Below, one piece after another: positions 1 through 10,897 of a stretch of DNA of 64,000 bases (its first letter is position 1; the number at the start of each line of letters is the position of its first letter). This DNA comes from Rheum nobile (Eukaryota > Streptophyta > Magnoliopsida > Caryophyllales > Polygonaceae), in the NCBI GenBank assembly GCA_027886185.1, contig WOAB01000606.1:2666001-2730000 (forward strand), written 5' to 3'. Under the pieces are notes generated by a model. The model did no database searches, was not told the origin of the DNA, and worked only from the letters and a program-made list of their open reading frames with translations. A program made the position numbers and the translations under genes.

Positions 1-626
1 CCTGTTTCAAGTTTGAAACCACATTTTAAACCTTCTATCAAATTCAGTATATCAATTTATATCCAAAACACCAGGTAGTTAAAACAACATCCTCGAATCC
101 GATGCAAAACTAAATCTTTAACTGTGAAGACACATCTGTGATCCAGAACCCCCTTGTTGCTGCCAACCTGCAAAGACTAGTTGACTGGTGGACCTGATAC
201 ACCAGGCAACCACGGAACATAAACCGAGGTTGGTTAGTCTACTGAAAGACTAGCAAGAATCATCAAGCCAAAAATAGTAGAACACAGGAAAGAATTATCA
301 TCCATTCAACCAATACCAAACAACAACATATCAAAACATATACACACACTATCACATAACCATTAATTAACCATTCTTATCCAACTCTTCAATAAGCTAA
401 CCTCATTCAATCCAATCTCAACCTTACACGAGTAATGGGTGGGACAAACCAATCCAACCTTACTAACACATCCAATCCATCTTTCTTTCCTACTACCAAC
501 ACGTCAACTAACAACCCTACGAAACATATACCCATATACTATTACTACAAGTCACTTAATAACATTACAGAACATATATATACTATAAACACGCAACCAA
601 GGCTAACCAATTATATCGAACTCAAA

Positions 627-1103
627 ACTGCCAACACACACAATCCAACACACCCAACTGCCAACACACACAAATGTCAACACACACAATCCAACACACA
701 CAACTGCCAACACACACAAATGTCAACACACACAATCCAACACACACACCTGCCAACACACACAAATGTCAACATACACAATCCAACACACACAACTGCC
801 AACACACACAAATGTCAACACACACAATCCAACACACACAACTGCCAACACGCACAAATGTCAACACACACAATCCAACACACACAACTGCCAATACACA
901 CAAATGTCAACATATACAATCCAACACACACAACTGCCAACACACACAAATGTCAACACACATAATCCAACACACACAACTGCCAACACGCACAAATGTC
1001 AACACACATAATCCAACACACACAACTGCCAACACACACAATTGTCAACACCCACAATCCAACACACACAACTGCCAACACACACAAATGTCAACATACA
1101 CAC
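627..1103. repeat. 46-bp tandem repeat, about 10 copies, inside the LTR
   Basis: The unit runs AACTGCCAACACACACAAAT, then GTCAACACACACAATCCAAC, then ACACAC, making 46 bp. Point differences between copies are few (for example CACACA to CGCACA or CATACA). Because 46 is not a multiple of 3 and the strand lacks T-rich stops, several frames stay open by chance; these are not genes. The array lies in the Tekay-type LTR, and the Tekay-type LTR at 53801 lacks it. Confidence 0.9.
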
Positions 1104-1124
1104 AACCTCCAATCCAACCCACCA

Positions 1125-1621
1125 CCGGATGGGACTTTCAACCATCCAACCATGGCCATTAACCAACGTAAGGTCACACCCTCACATGGTCGGGTGAGGC
1201 TATCAATCACCCCGGCCTAGCCTTAACCAACGGAGGTCACACCCTCACGTGGTCGGGTGAGGTCACACCCTCACCCCGGCTCAACACACACTTTCCGGAT
1301 AGGACTTTCAACCATCCAACCATGGCCATTAACCAACGTAAGGTCACACCCTCACGTGGTCGGGTGAGGCTATCAATCACCCCGGCCTAGCCTTAACCAA
1401 CGGAGGTCACACCCTCACGTGGTCGGATGAGGTCACACCCTCAACCCCGGCTCAACACACACTTTCCGGATGGGACTTTCAACCATCCAACCATGGCCAT
1501 TAACCAACGTAAGGTCACACCCTCACGTGGTCGGGTGAGGCTATCAATCACCCCGACCTAGCCTTAACCAACGAAGGTCACACCCTCATGTGGTCGGGTG
1601 AGGTCACACCCTCACCCCGGC
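1125..1621. repeat. 170-bp tandem repeat, three copies, inside the LTR
   Basis: Copies start at about 1125, 1295 and 1466, each with CCGGAT(G/A)GGACTTTCAACC. Each holds several CCTCAC/GTGAGG inverted pairs around GTGGTCGG, so single strands could fold into short hairpins. Copies are nearly identical apart from single-base changes, which points to recent amplification. Confidence 0.9.
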
Positions 1622-3002
1622 TCCACAACCAACCATCACCAATCCACCAACAACCCACCATCTTCATCTGCCAACATAACCAACCACCTCCAACTGCCAA
1701 CAATCAACTACCACCCCAACATCTAATCAAACACAACACAAGGCAAATACTAACACACACACTCAACCATGTAATTCCACAATCAACTACAACCAACAAC
1801 CACACCAACAGAAATCAACAACCACAACTAGCTACAATCAACTACCACACCAATATACAATTGATCGTAACACAAGGCAACACCAACTAACACATTCAAC
1901 CATGTTCAACACAAAACCAATTACCCAGCACATAACCAATATCCGCCAACCATCGAACAACCAAACAAACAATCAATATCGAACACAAGGCCAATAATCA
2001 AGCACACAACCAACATTCGCCAACACAACCACTTAATCAAGCACACAATCAATATTCGACACACAACCAATAACCGAGCACATAACCAATATCTAATAAT
2101 AAACCATTAGCCAAGAAAATAACCAATATCCACACATTCAACCATTTAATTCTACACCCATAATTCTAAATCAATCTAACGAACCATTACTGAGAATAAT
2201 ATTATACGAAAATAATTATTTTAAAAAGAGATAGGTAAAAGTATGAGCAAGAATCATCTTGCCTCAAGCTCAACAACCACGACCTCAGAGATCTCCAACC
2301 AAACTAGAACGAACCTGTGACAATAATCCGAACAATACCTGATATTAATTAACCCAGACCAAGCCACAACTAACAAACCCCCAATTCAAACCCTAAATTC
2401 ATACCTCAACTTCCAATTCAACAAACCCCCACAAATCCACCTAATTGCTCCAAAAACAGAGTGTGGGCTGCACAGATTCAACAAAATCAGTCAATCAGTT
2501 TTAATTGTTGTCCAATACCCTTACAATTCAGCCGAATCTTCACACACAGAATTCAGCTGCATTCGGTTGCCCCAGAAAATCAGATTGAAGAAATCCCCAC
2601 ACTTACCTCATCATCACCTTGCTCTCGCCGTCGGGATGGGGCTTCTCGTCGCCCGAGGAGCAGCACCAGCAGCAGCGACTCAGCTACAGCAGCAGCACCT
2701 CACGACACAACAGCAGCAACACGTAGCAATAACAGTAGCAGCTCTCTGACGCGATCCGAACGAGGGGAGTGAGGGCGCAGCAGGTGGCAGCTGGGGTCGT
2801 GCTCTTCGCCGAGAGTCCGAGTTGCTGGAGATGAAAGGTAGGAGGAGTCAGTGTTGTTCTCACGAAAGAGACGAGGATTTAAGTCCAACTTTTCTTCCCC
2901 TCTTTTGCTGAGTTTTCTCCCCAAAAATTTGCTTTTGTTGACTTAATTAGACATGGTAATAATTTACCATTTTTCCATATATATAACCTTTGGGGTATTT
3001 CA

Positions 3003-3314
3003 TTCTCCCTCCCTTATAGGAGTTTCGTCCTCGAAACTAAGATCAAACAGGTTCGGATATCTGTCTCGCATGACTGATTCCAGTTCCCAAGTCTCTTCTG
3101 TCGTTCCATGTTTAGACCATAACACTTTCACCAAAGGAATGACCTTCCTTGAGAATCCATTCTCTAATATCTTTACCAGCTGGCACACATAGTCAATTCT
3201 GAAACCACAATATTCCATCCCCATGAACAAGGTATCTGGCACTCTTCCCTGAGTAATCTGACTGCATATCTCACTCAACATGAAGTAGGATTGGCGGCGG
3301 ATGAGGACATGCAT
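3003..3314 (-). pseudogene. Tekay pol C-terminal tail with chromodomain (truncated)
   Basis: This open frame of 104 codons matches the end of chromovirus integrase. Residues about 45-92 look like the C-terminal chromodomain, with LVKILENG, IPLVKVLWSKH, TTEETWELE and RYPNLF in order. A FEDETPIREGE tail follows, typical of Tekay elements. Such chromodomains are thought to steer integration to certain chromatin. The stop codon TGA (3000-3002) is made by the first three bases of the 3' LTR. Upstream of about residue 28 the similarity fades, so the rest of pol is missing or too decayed to recognise. Confidence 0.75.
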
Positions 3315-4204
3315 GATCCTCCAACCTCTTCTTGAATGATGTTATTGACATTTTTGAACAGTAGTTGTTAGCCGTTACCCTTAGAGGGGTAGTGATGGAT
3401 ATCTGGGCCCACCCCTTGTGGTGGTTTAACATTGTTTTTGCCCCATTCATGGGAACGAATTGTATGCATAGTTTTTGCGTATCTTGATTGTCTCTGTATA
3501 TATCGTATGCATGCAGCACGCCTCTTTGCCTTTGCAGGTTTATCAAAACTGGAGCACCTTGGACAAGGAGGAGCAAGACATGATGTGCGTTTCAGAGAAG
3601 ATGGCGACAATCGTGATGACGATTTAGCAAATGTGTCGACGATGGTAAGACCAACACGTAGAAGATCATGAAGATGTCGACGCCATAGACGGCGGAAATA
3701 ATATGTAGAATTCTTTGTATGCCATTTAAAGCATATAGTATAATGTAAGAAGATGTAAACTTCGGAGAATGAATAATAATATATGCACCATTATAATCAA
3801 GGATGATGCCTTAGTGTCTGCTACGCTTTCTAAGTAATAAGATGTCATAGACATAATCAAGTCATCTAGGCAAAGAAATGTCACCTTTGATTTAAGTGTT
3901 TAGTGTGTTGCCTCTGGGAGGATTGTCAATCTTGATATGCCAAGGACTTCCTTGTAAACGCGATAGAAGCATCACGTTGTTTAGAGCAAAGGTTGCCTAG
4001 TGGAAAAATGGGTGCTTTGAAAGAGAAAGACAATAGTGAGTATATTTTCACTTAGCAAAAGGAATACGAGATAGGTAGGCATGTTACCTGAGGGAGTCGT
4101 AGTCGTGTCAAATAATGACAAGACAAGTCGTGGTGATCGCGTCATCAAGGACGACGATGATAATGACAAATATGTTAATTAGAAGTCTCAAAGAAAGTGG
4201 AGAC
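3315..4204. other. Unassigned segment between Tekay and Tat remnants
   Basis: About 0.9 kb that I cannot place. On the plus strand an intron-acceptor-like tract (TTTGCCTTTGCAG near 3537) is followed by a short open stretch and then an AT-rich, 3'-UTR-like part around 3700-3800. No known domain is visible. It could be a captured host exon or a decayed element. The right edge is where integrase similarity of the Tat remnant begins. Confidence 0.4.
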
Positions 4205-4740
4205 AGTTAATATATTAGTAGTTTTTGGAGTTGTGCGATCGGACCATAAGATAGACAACAACTCGTCTGCCCATAGGCCTTTTGCTTTCTTGAGCATTTT
4301 CTTCAAATTGTTGATGATGACTTTGTTGCTAGATTTGTCTTGGCCATTAGCTTGTGGTAACGTGGTGTCGATGTGACCATTTTGATGCCTAGCTCTTGAC
4401 ATAACTCATATATCCTTTTGCTGATGAAATGCGACCCATTATCGCAAAATATGGTGTCTGGTACGCCAAATTTGCATAAGATGTTTCGATTGATGAAGGA
4501 GATCACATGTGTATTTTTGATTTCCTTGAACGCCTCCACTTCGATCCACTTGGATAAGTAGTCCGTCATCACGAGCATAAAGGCACGTTGACTCGAGGCT
4601 AGTGGCAGTTTCCCGATGATATACATCCCCCACTTCATGAAAGGCCAAGGGTACGAGATTGGGTGTAACACTTCAGATGGTTGATGGAACACCAGACCAT
4701 GTCTCTAACAGTCGGTGGAATCCTTCTTATGGTGGGACAT
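4205..4740 (-). pseudogene. Tat integrase fragment (catalytic core)
   Basis: Recognisable pieces are HQPSEVLHP, PWPFMKWGM.IIGKLP, the first catalytic Asp in MTDYLSKWIEVEA, the second in IFCDNGSHFIS, and then SSNKVIINNLKK and LWSDRTTPK after a frame change. Order and wording match the Tat integrase at 25575-26491. Damage includes a frameshift near 4320-4400 just before the expected catalytic Glu region, stops in the zinc region around 4700, and truncation after RTTPKTT at about 4205. It is not functional. Confidence 0.8.
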
Positions 4741-4912
4741 AGTACTCTACTGTGTGGGCGCGTAACACCAAATCCCCCCCCCCATTGCGGAGTTCTTGCA
4801 GCGTGGTCTGGACTACGTCTTCTCGAAGACATCTTAGATATTATCCCAAAGTTGACCATTTGAGCAGCATGTCGTCCTTGAGAGCGAAGGAGGATGCTTT
4901 AGTAAGAAGTCG
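4741..4912 (-). other. Junction sequence within the Tat remnant
   Basis: A short stretch with a run of ten C on the plus strand near 4777 links integrase to protease sequence. RT and RNase H, which should be here, are missing, so this marks a large internal deletion, possibly with filler DNA. Confidence 0.4.
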
Positions 4913-5926
4913 TCATGCCTCAATCTTATCGATAGATAGCTCACCATGCTTGAGCAAATTGTAAAGTGGCCTGAAATCATCATGCCTCGGTCTTTGTGTT
5001 ATTTCCTTGTGATTGTCTGCTTTTGTGAAATTATGTAACACTCCTTTGCCAATCTCTGGTCGCCTTTGATTTCTTGTAGTCCCTACTTGATTGGGAACTT
5101 GACATTCTGATGATATGTGGATGTAACTACTTTTATGCCGTGTATCCAAGGGCAATCGTATGATGACATTGAACGGTGACATGCAATTCATGATCAAGAA
5201 CTTGACTTACAGATTCACCTCGCTCGTGTAGGTGGTCAGCGTGATCACCCCCCCTCCCAGTGATTCGCTCACCTCGCCGCTGAATCCTACCAAGGGAATA
5301 CATTTCTTGATGATATCCTCTCGGCTTAGACCAAGGTTGTGTAAGGCTTCGATCATCACCAGGTTCGTCGAGCTGCCGTTGTCTACTAGGACACGTCTCA
5401 CCAAGCAGTTTCCGATTATGAGAGATATGACGATATTGTCATGATGTTCGGCAACAATTTCGTCGGGCTCGTCGAACGTGATAGGTGTATTGTTGGATAC
5501 ATTCTTGGTGGTGGCCGACGACTTGTAGAAGTCAGTTTTCTTACCGTGGTGCTTGGTGGAGGAGACAGATGTTCTGCATATTTCTGAACCTCCTGGGATT
5601 TTGTTCACGATATTGACGTGGGGAGGTGGTGGTGCCCCTTGTTGTTTGCTTTGATCTAAGGTAGCCCATGCTCTGTCTGAGATTAGATCTCTAAGATAGC
5701 CCTTATGGAGCAGTTGCGCCACTTCCTTCCTCAAGGCGATGCATTCCTCAGTGTTGTGTCCTCCATCATGATGGAAGTCGCACCACTTCTCGGCAAACTT
5801 GTTGTTCATGGGATTGTGTGGTTTCCAAGGCCACCTAACGGCGTTGCCTAATTTGGTCATGACTTTCACCACGTGAATGGCGCTGACGGTGAACGAGTGG
5901 GGGTGAGGGGCAGATAGGTCCCCCAA
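4913..5926 (-). pseudogene. Tat gag C-terminus and aspartic protease
   Basis: A long open frame (5207-5926) carries a Tat-type Cys/His motif (CDFHHDGGHNTEEC), then EVAQLLHKGYLRDLISD, then a retropepsin active site VLVDNGSSTNLV, with Asp-Asn-Gly in place of the common Asp-Thr-Gly. Protease continues at 4913-5197 in a shifted frame with an NVI.RLPLD block (the usual GRPW region, mutated). Gag packages the RNA and the protease cuts the polyprotein. The plus-strand Tat at 20340-21200 has the same block order. Frameshifts make this copy dead. Confidence 0.8.
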
Positions 5927-6087
5927 TCACGTTGTCGATTGTAGTTGTTATTGCGGAAATTACTAACAAGTCTTATATCCTGGATTTTGACAAGGCTTGT
6001 AACGTGCTTCCCTTTGTTGACGCGTTTGTTGGTTCGCATCGGCTCATGTAACGCTTCTTATGTGAGATTGTCATCTTGTAAGCGAAT
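5927..6087 (-). pseudogene. Tat gag, middle part, next to the Athila insertion
   Basis: This piece should connect the zinc-motif part of gag with the gag part found at 18056-18200. I see no long open frame, as expected of an old copy. Its last five bases before the Athila LTR are GTAAG. Confidence 0.5.
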
Positions 6088-6092
6088 GTAAG

Positions 6093-7510
6093 TGATAACA
6101 TGCATTTAGGCTAGTTTAGATCATGTTTATTTCTCCTAAATAGGTTTGTTTTGCTTCTTTTTATTTTAGTTTTATTTGGTTTTCATAGAATTCGTAGTGT
6201 TCGAAATCTACTCTTGTGTTTTTCTGATTTCAGGATCGTTTGGAGGCGGTTTTGAAGATTACGAGCTATAATGTGAAGATGTTCGAGTGGATGGCTCGAA
6301 GGGATGGTGACAAGGTCGAAATACAAGTGACAAGGAGAAGGCTTGACTGAGAGACCAATCGAGGAGAGTTCGAGACGACAACTCGGTCGCGCTAGAGACC
6401 GAGTCAGCGGAACAGATCAGAACTCGGGCCACAACTCGACCGAGTTATGAACCGAGTTCTCGCGGCAGACTGAAACTCGGCCCAGAACTCGACCGAGTTC
6501 CAGACCGAGTCAGGACCCGTAACGGTTTTTCCTCTATTGAAACGCCTTTAGCTCCTTATCTATCATTTAGGAGGGGAGGCGTTTTCGGTGTGACTCTCTG
6601 AACGTAGACATTTTCTTAAAAAAACCTAGTGGTGTTTTGGTGGAGTTTTCTGGAAGATTGTTGAAGATTGGAGATTGTTCTTGGATTCAAACAAGTATTT
6701 CTCTTCTTTTTATCTATTTGAATGATTTCTCTGATTCGTATAATGTTTTTGATGAATTCTCCAAGCATGCTAGGCTAAACCCCTTTTATCTAGGGTTGGG
6801 GTGATCCCAAGAATGAATTGGTAGACTTGCAAATTGTGTTTGTCTGAATCGGTAGCATGAGTTCTTATTTGATTCAATTCTAGGGTTCATATTGCTATTG
6901 GTATATTATCAATTAGAATTCTATTAGGTTGAGTCTGAAAGGAGAAACCTAATGAATGAATTAGACAAGGTATGAGTCTGAAATGAGATTACTATTGTTG
7001 GAATTACTAAGAATTGAACCTAAATAAACTTGTTTGTTCTTGCGGAGTTCTAAGTTATCATAGAAACCCTAGGTTAGTATGGAATTAGCGGAGCACGAAA
7101 GTGAATGTTAACCCGATTCTATCCTAGATTATAAGTGCTCAAGGGGTCTAAATTTGATTAGCTTTGCACGACAGCGATTGTTAGTTGGAGTTTAGATACA
7201 TCTACTATCGTCTGAAATGAGTTAGTAGAGGTATTTGATAACTTACCGTCAAACGAGTTCATGCTATTCTAAGATAAACACACATAAGTTTACCAAGGCA
7301 TTGTTGTGGGGATCCTTAATCCTAGATATTTTCCATCCTTTGAATTTACTTATATTTGCAATACTTATTTCTTAGTTTAATCAAACAAATCTTTCTTACG
7401 GATTAGCTTACCAGTTTAGTTATAAAAGGTACTACATTGTCCTCGTGGGAACGACACTTGAACAGCTACAACTGACCCCATACACTTGTGGGTAGGTTTT
7501 CGCCACATCA
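6093..7510 (+). repeat. Athila 5' LTR, 1418 bp
   Basis: Starts TGATAACATGCA and ends CCACATCA. It matches 16643-18050 over its whole length. A palindrome array (6379-6520) lies in its first third. I could not find a clear TATA box after the array. Confidence 0.95.
6379..6520. repeat. Array of ACTCG/CGAGT inverted repeats in the Athila 5' LTR
   Basis: Motifs such as AACTCGACCGAGTT and ACTCGGTC, with half-sites ACTCGGGCC, ACTCGGCCC and GACCGAGTC, recur about every 15-30 bp. The full motif has arms AACTCG/CGAGTT around a 2-bp centre. The array is repeated in the 3' LTR and near 13107-13226, next to ORF1. Confidence 0.85.
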
Positions 7511-7516
7511 TGTTTT

Positions 7517-7534
7517 TGGCGCCGTTGCCGGGGA
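7517..7534 (+). promoter_or_regulatory. Primer binding site, tRNA-Asp type (Athila)
   Basis: TGGCGCCGTTGCCGGGGA begins 6 bp after the 5' LTR. It fits the 3' end of plant tRNA-Asp, the usual primer of Athila elements for minus-strand DNA synthesis. Confidence 0.9.
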
Positions 7535-7639
7535 CATTTTGCTAGTATCGGTTGTATTCCCTATAACTAGTTCGACTAAGTCTTTTGTGTTTTTTTATCC
7601 TTTTCCTTTTGACTTTGGTTTGAGGTTTGTTTTCTTCTG

Positions 7640-9394
7640 ATGCGGAGAGTCCTGAGCGCTAATAATCTCAACGACTTTGATCCCGAACCTGAGCGTACTG
7701 TTTGCTTCAGAAGAAGGCAACAACGTGAAATTAGAGTGCAAGAGATGGCTGGTAATGGGAACGGTGGCTTGTTGGGTAATGGAGATCAGCCACGTATGAC
7801 TCTTGGTGATTATGTGATGCCCGATCACCGAGGTCAAGTTTCTGGTGTGGTTCGACCTCCAGTGCAAGCTCGTAACTTTGAGCTCAAACCGTCTTTGATC
7901 AACATGGTTCAACAGAATCAGTTTGGAGGTTTGCCTTCTGAGAACCCGCACCTACATCTGGCCACTTTCACTGAGCTGATGGACACTGTGAAGATCCATG
8001 AAGTGAGCCAAGATGCGCTCTTCTTGCGAGCATTTTTGTTCTCTCTACGAGATAGGACCAAGGGTTGGTTCAAGGCCTTACCTCAAGGCTCTATTACCAC
8101 TTGGGATGAATTAGCCAAGGCATTTCTCAACAAGTACTTCCCACCTAAGAAGACAGCTGAGATGAGAAATCAAATTCTTGCTTTCAAGATGAAAGATGAC
8201 GAGTCTCTTTATGAAGGTTGGGAGAGATTTAAAGAGTTATTGATGTTGTGCCCTCATCACGGGAAAGAGAAATGGACCTTGCTACATGTCTTCTACAACG
8301 CTGTTGATAGTTCAACTCGACTAATTATTGATGCTTCAGCTGGTGGTAGAATTATGGCAATGGTGGTTGATGAAGCTTGGGTTTTGATTGAGAACACTGC
8401 TCAGCACTCTCATTATTACAGTGATGCTCGCTCAACTTCAAAGAAACCAGCAGGGATGTATGAGGTACATTCTGAAACGCACCAACAAGCTCAAATGGAT
8501 GCTTTGTCACAAGAGATCAGGAGGCTGAATTTGTTGGTTCAGAAGTCTCAAGGGCAGGGTACAGGGTCATCCACTCAGGCTGCATCTGGTTTAGCTTGTC
8601 AGTTTTGTGGAAAGGGTGACCATACTATTTCATCATGTCAACTTTTTTCTGCTCAAGGTGACACCCAAGGAGAGGCAAACTACATGAACAACTTCAATCG
8701 GGGTCCTAGAAATGATCCATATTCCAACACATATAACCCCGGATGGAGGAATCATTCCAATTTCTCATATGGGAACAACCAAGCTGCTCAAAGACAACCT
8801 CCTGGGTTCCAACAAAGAGCTCCTCCACCTCAAAATCAAGAACGTGCCCAACCGTCCGAGGATTCCAAGCTTGACATGATAATGAAAGAGCTTCAGACCA
8901 TGAGCAAGATATTGAAGAGTCATGATAGCTTGCATGCTCAATATGCTTTGAATGCTCCTAGACCCCAAGGTCAGCTTCCAGGTCAAACTGAGGCAAATCC
9001 AAAAGGGCAAATCAATGTTGTGTCCTTGAGGAGTGGGAGACAACTTGAAGATCCTAAGGCTGTGGATCTTAAGCAAAAGGGCAAGGCTATTGAAGAGCAC
9101 GAAGAAGTAGTGATCCAAGAGAAGGAGCAAGAGGAAGTGCCCAAATATGTGCCACCACCGCCTTTCAAGCCTCCTCTTCCTTTCCCACAAAGGAGGGCTC
9201 AAGCTCAGTTGGATCAACAATTTGGTAGATTTGTGGAGGTGTTGAAAAAGCTCTACATCAACATTCCCTTCACCGAAGCCCTAAATCAAATGCCAACATA
9301 TGTGAAGTTCTTGAAGGAGATCCTCTCCAATAAGAGGAAGCTGGATGAGTACCAATCCGTTTCTTTGAGCCAAGAGTGCAGCGCTCTCATTTAA
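7640..9394 (+). CDS. Athila Gag
   Basis: 584 codons from ATG at 7640. The retrotransposon gag domain lies at about residues 95-210, with FLFSLRDRTKGWFKALPQGS, AFLNKYFPPKKT and DESLYEGWERFKELL. A CCHC zinc knuckle, CQFCGKGDHTISSC, follows at about residue 319 with C-x2-C-x4-H-x4-C intact. A Gln/Pro-rich stretch and a KLPPKLKDPGSF block leading into protease come next. Gag forms the particle and binds element RNA. The frame ends at TAA 9392-9394, which looks like a mutated Gln codon, since protease continues in the same frame; originally this was part of one gag-pol ORF. Confidence 0.9.
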   Translation: MRRVLSANNLNDFDPEPERTVCFRRRQQREIRVQEMAGNGNGGLLGNGDQPRMTLGDYVMPDHRGQVSGVVRPPVQARNFELKPSLINMVQQNQFGGLPSENPHLHLATFTELMDTVKIHEVSQDALFLRAFLFSLRDRTKGWFKALPQGSITTWDELAKAFLNKYFPPKKTAEMRNQILAFKMKDDESLYEGWERFKELLMLCPHHGKEKWTLLHVFYNAVDSSTRLIIDASAGGRIMAMVVDEAWVLIENTAQHSHYYSDARSTSKKPAGMYEVHSETHQQAQMDALSQEIRRLNLLVQKSQGQGTGSSTQAASGLACQFCGKGDHTISSCQLFSAQGDTQGEANYMNNFNRGPRNDPYSNTYNPGWRNHSNFSYGNNQAAQRQPPGFQQRAPPPQNQERAQPSEDSKLDMIMKELQTMSKILKSHDSLHAQYALNAPRPQGQLPGQTEANPKGQINVVSLRSGRQLEDPKAVDLKQKGKAIEEHEEVVIQEKEQEEVPKYVPPPPFKPPLPFPQRRAQAQLDQQFGRFVEVLKKLYINIPFTEALNQMPTYVKFLKEILSNKRKLDEYQSVSLSQECSALI

Positions 9395-9787
9395 AATAAA
9401 TTGCCTCCTAAGCTTAAAGATCCGGGGAGTTTCAGTGTTCCTATGGTGATTGGGAAGTGCACCTACCATGCCTTGTGTGATTTAGGGGCTAGTGTGAGTA
9501 TTATTCCGCTCTCTATATGCAAGAAGCTTGACTTGGGAGAGCCAAGACCGATAAAGATGACTCTCTTCATGGCTGATAGATCCACAGCGCTTCCGGTAGG
9601 TATTTTGGAGGACATTCCCATCCAAATTGGTAAGTTCTACATTCCTGTTGATTTCATTATCCTAGATATTGAGGCTGATTTTCCCGTTCCAATTATATTG
9701 GGAAGACCCTTTCTAGCTACTGCAGGTACTCTTATTGATGTAAAGCAGGGTGTTCTTTCCTTTACTATTGGGGATGAGAAAATTTAA
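9395..9787 (+). pseudogene. Athila aspartic protease
   Basis: It continues the gag frame after the stop at 9392. The active site reads CDLGASVSIIP (Asp-Leu-Gly-Ala-Ser, normal for Athila), and PVPIILGRPFLATAGTLID is the C-terminal flap/dimer region. The enzyme would cut the Gag-Pol polyprotein. It ends at a second in-frame TAA (9785-9787) where RT-linker sequence goes on in the same frame. The active site is intact, but the upstream stop cuts it off from Gag. Confidence 0.85.
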
Positions 9788-10897
9788 TTTAATTTTTCTA
9801 AAGCTATTAAACAGCCTGCTTTTGAAGATGATGTGTCCAGGTTAGATGTAGTTGATAATGCAACTCATGAATCCTTGATGGTTGTTATTACTAAGGATCC
9901 TTTTGAGTTTTGCTTGACGGAAAGTGTGACTCAAGCTGAAAATCTAGAGCTACTTGCTGATGTGCTCTTTGATTTGGAGTCTACTAAAGAGTTGCCTGAG
10001 GCCATGGTTGAGGCCCTTACAAGAGAAGACCTTATTCCTAAGGAGGAGACTAAAGAGGCACCAAAGGTGGAGTTGAAGTCACTTCCATCTAATTTGAGGT
10101 ATGAGTTTCTTGGACCTAATTCAACCTATCCGGTGATTGTCAATGCTAGTTTAAGTGATTGTGAAATTGAGAAATTGTTGCATGAACTTAGATTGCATAG
10201 AAAAGCCATTGGATATTCTATTGATGATTTAAAAGGAATTAGTCCCTCAATGTGCATGCATAGGATTTTAATGGAAGATGATCATAAACCCTCCATTGAG
10301 CATCAAAGAATACTTAATCCTATCATGAAAGAAGTAGTGAAAAAAGAAGTGCTGAAATTGTTAGATGCATGCATTATTTATCCTATTTCTGATAGTGCAT
10401 GGGTTAGTCCTGTTCATGTTGTGCCTAAGAAAGGGGGAATGATTGTGGTGAAGAATGAATTGATTCCTACTAGGACAGTCACAGGTTAGAGGATGTGCAT
10501 TGACTATAGGAAATTGAACAAAGCCACTAGAAAAGATCATTTTCCACTTCCCTTCATTGATCAAATGCTAGAAAGGTTAGCCAAGCATTCACACTTTTGT
10601 TATTTGGATGGTTATAGTGGATTCTTTCAAATCCCTATTCATCCTGATGACCAGGAGAAGACCACTTTCACATGCCCCTATGGCACATTCGCATATAGGA
10701 GAATGCCATTTGGTTTATGTAATGCACCGGGTACCTTTCAAAGATGCATGATGGCTATATTTTCTGACTTGATTGAGGATATCATGGAGGTTTTCATGGA
10801 TGATTTCTCTGTGTATGGTACTTATTTTGATGCTTGCTTGTCTAACTTGTCTCGAGTTTTGCAGCGGTATGAGGAAGTAAACCTTGTATTGAATTGA
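9788..10897 (+). pseudogene. Athila reverse transcriptase (linker, fingers and palm)
   Basis: Same frame as gag. RT blocks are visible in order: SAWVSPVHVVPKKGG, RMCIDYRKLNKATRKDHFPL, YLDGYSGFFQIPIHP, CPYGTFAYRRMPFGLCNAP and the catalytic VFMDDFSVYG. The two Asp of the active site are present. Two in-frame stops break it: TAG at 10487-10489 (in place of Trp before RMCIDYRKLNK) and TGA at 10895-10897 (in place of Trp before EKCHFMV). Confidence 0.9.

Larger units (their letters stand above)
1..3002 (-). mobile_element. Tekay-type chromovirus 3' LTR (far end beyond the window)
   Basis: Read on the minus strand, the LTR starts at 3002 with TGAAATACCCC, directly after a pol reading frame ending in a chromodomain and a purine-rich AGGGAGGGAG tract. 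That is the usual pol/PPT/LTR junction of Tekay (Del) chromoviruses. The LTR shares landmarks with the Tekay-type LTR at 53801-56287, such as a GGTTGGTTAGTCT block and a GAGCAAGA..CTTGCC block. By that comparison its end lies very roughly 170 bp left of position 1. It is swollen by two tandem arrays, at 627-1103 and 1125-1621. No TSD can be checked. Confidence 0.75.

Noticed and set aside
435..1220. Overlapping open frames rich in Thr, His, Asn and Gln
   Set aside because: They are translations of the 46-bp tandem repeat; several frames are open because the repeat contains no stop, and the encoded text repeats accordingly.
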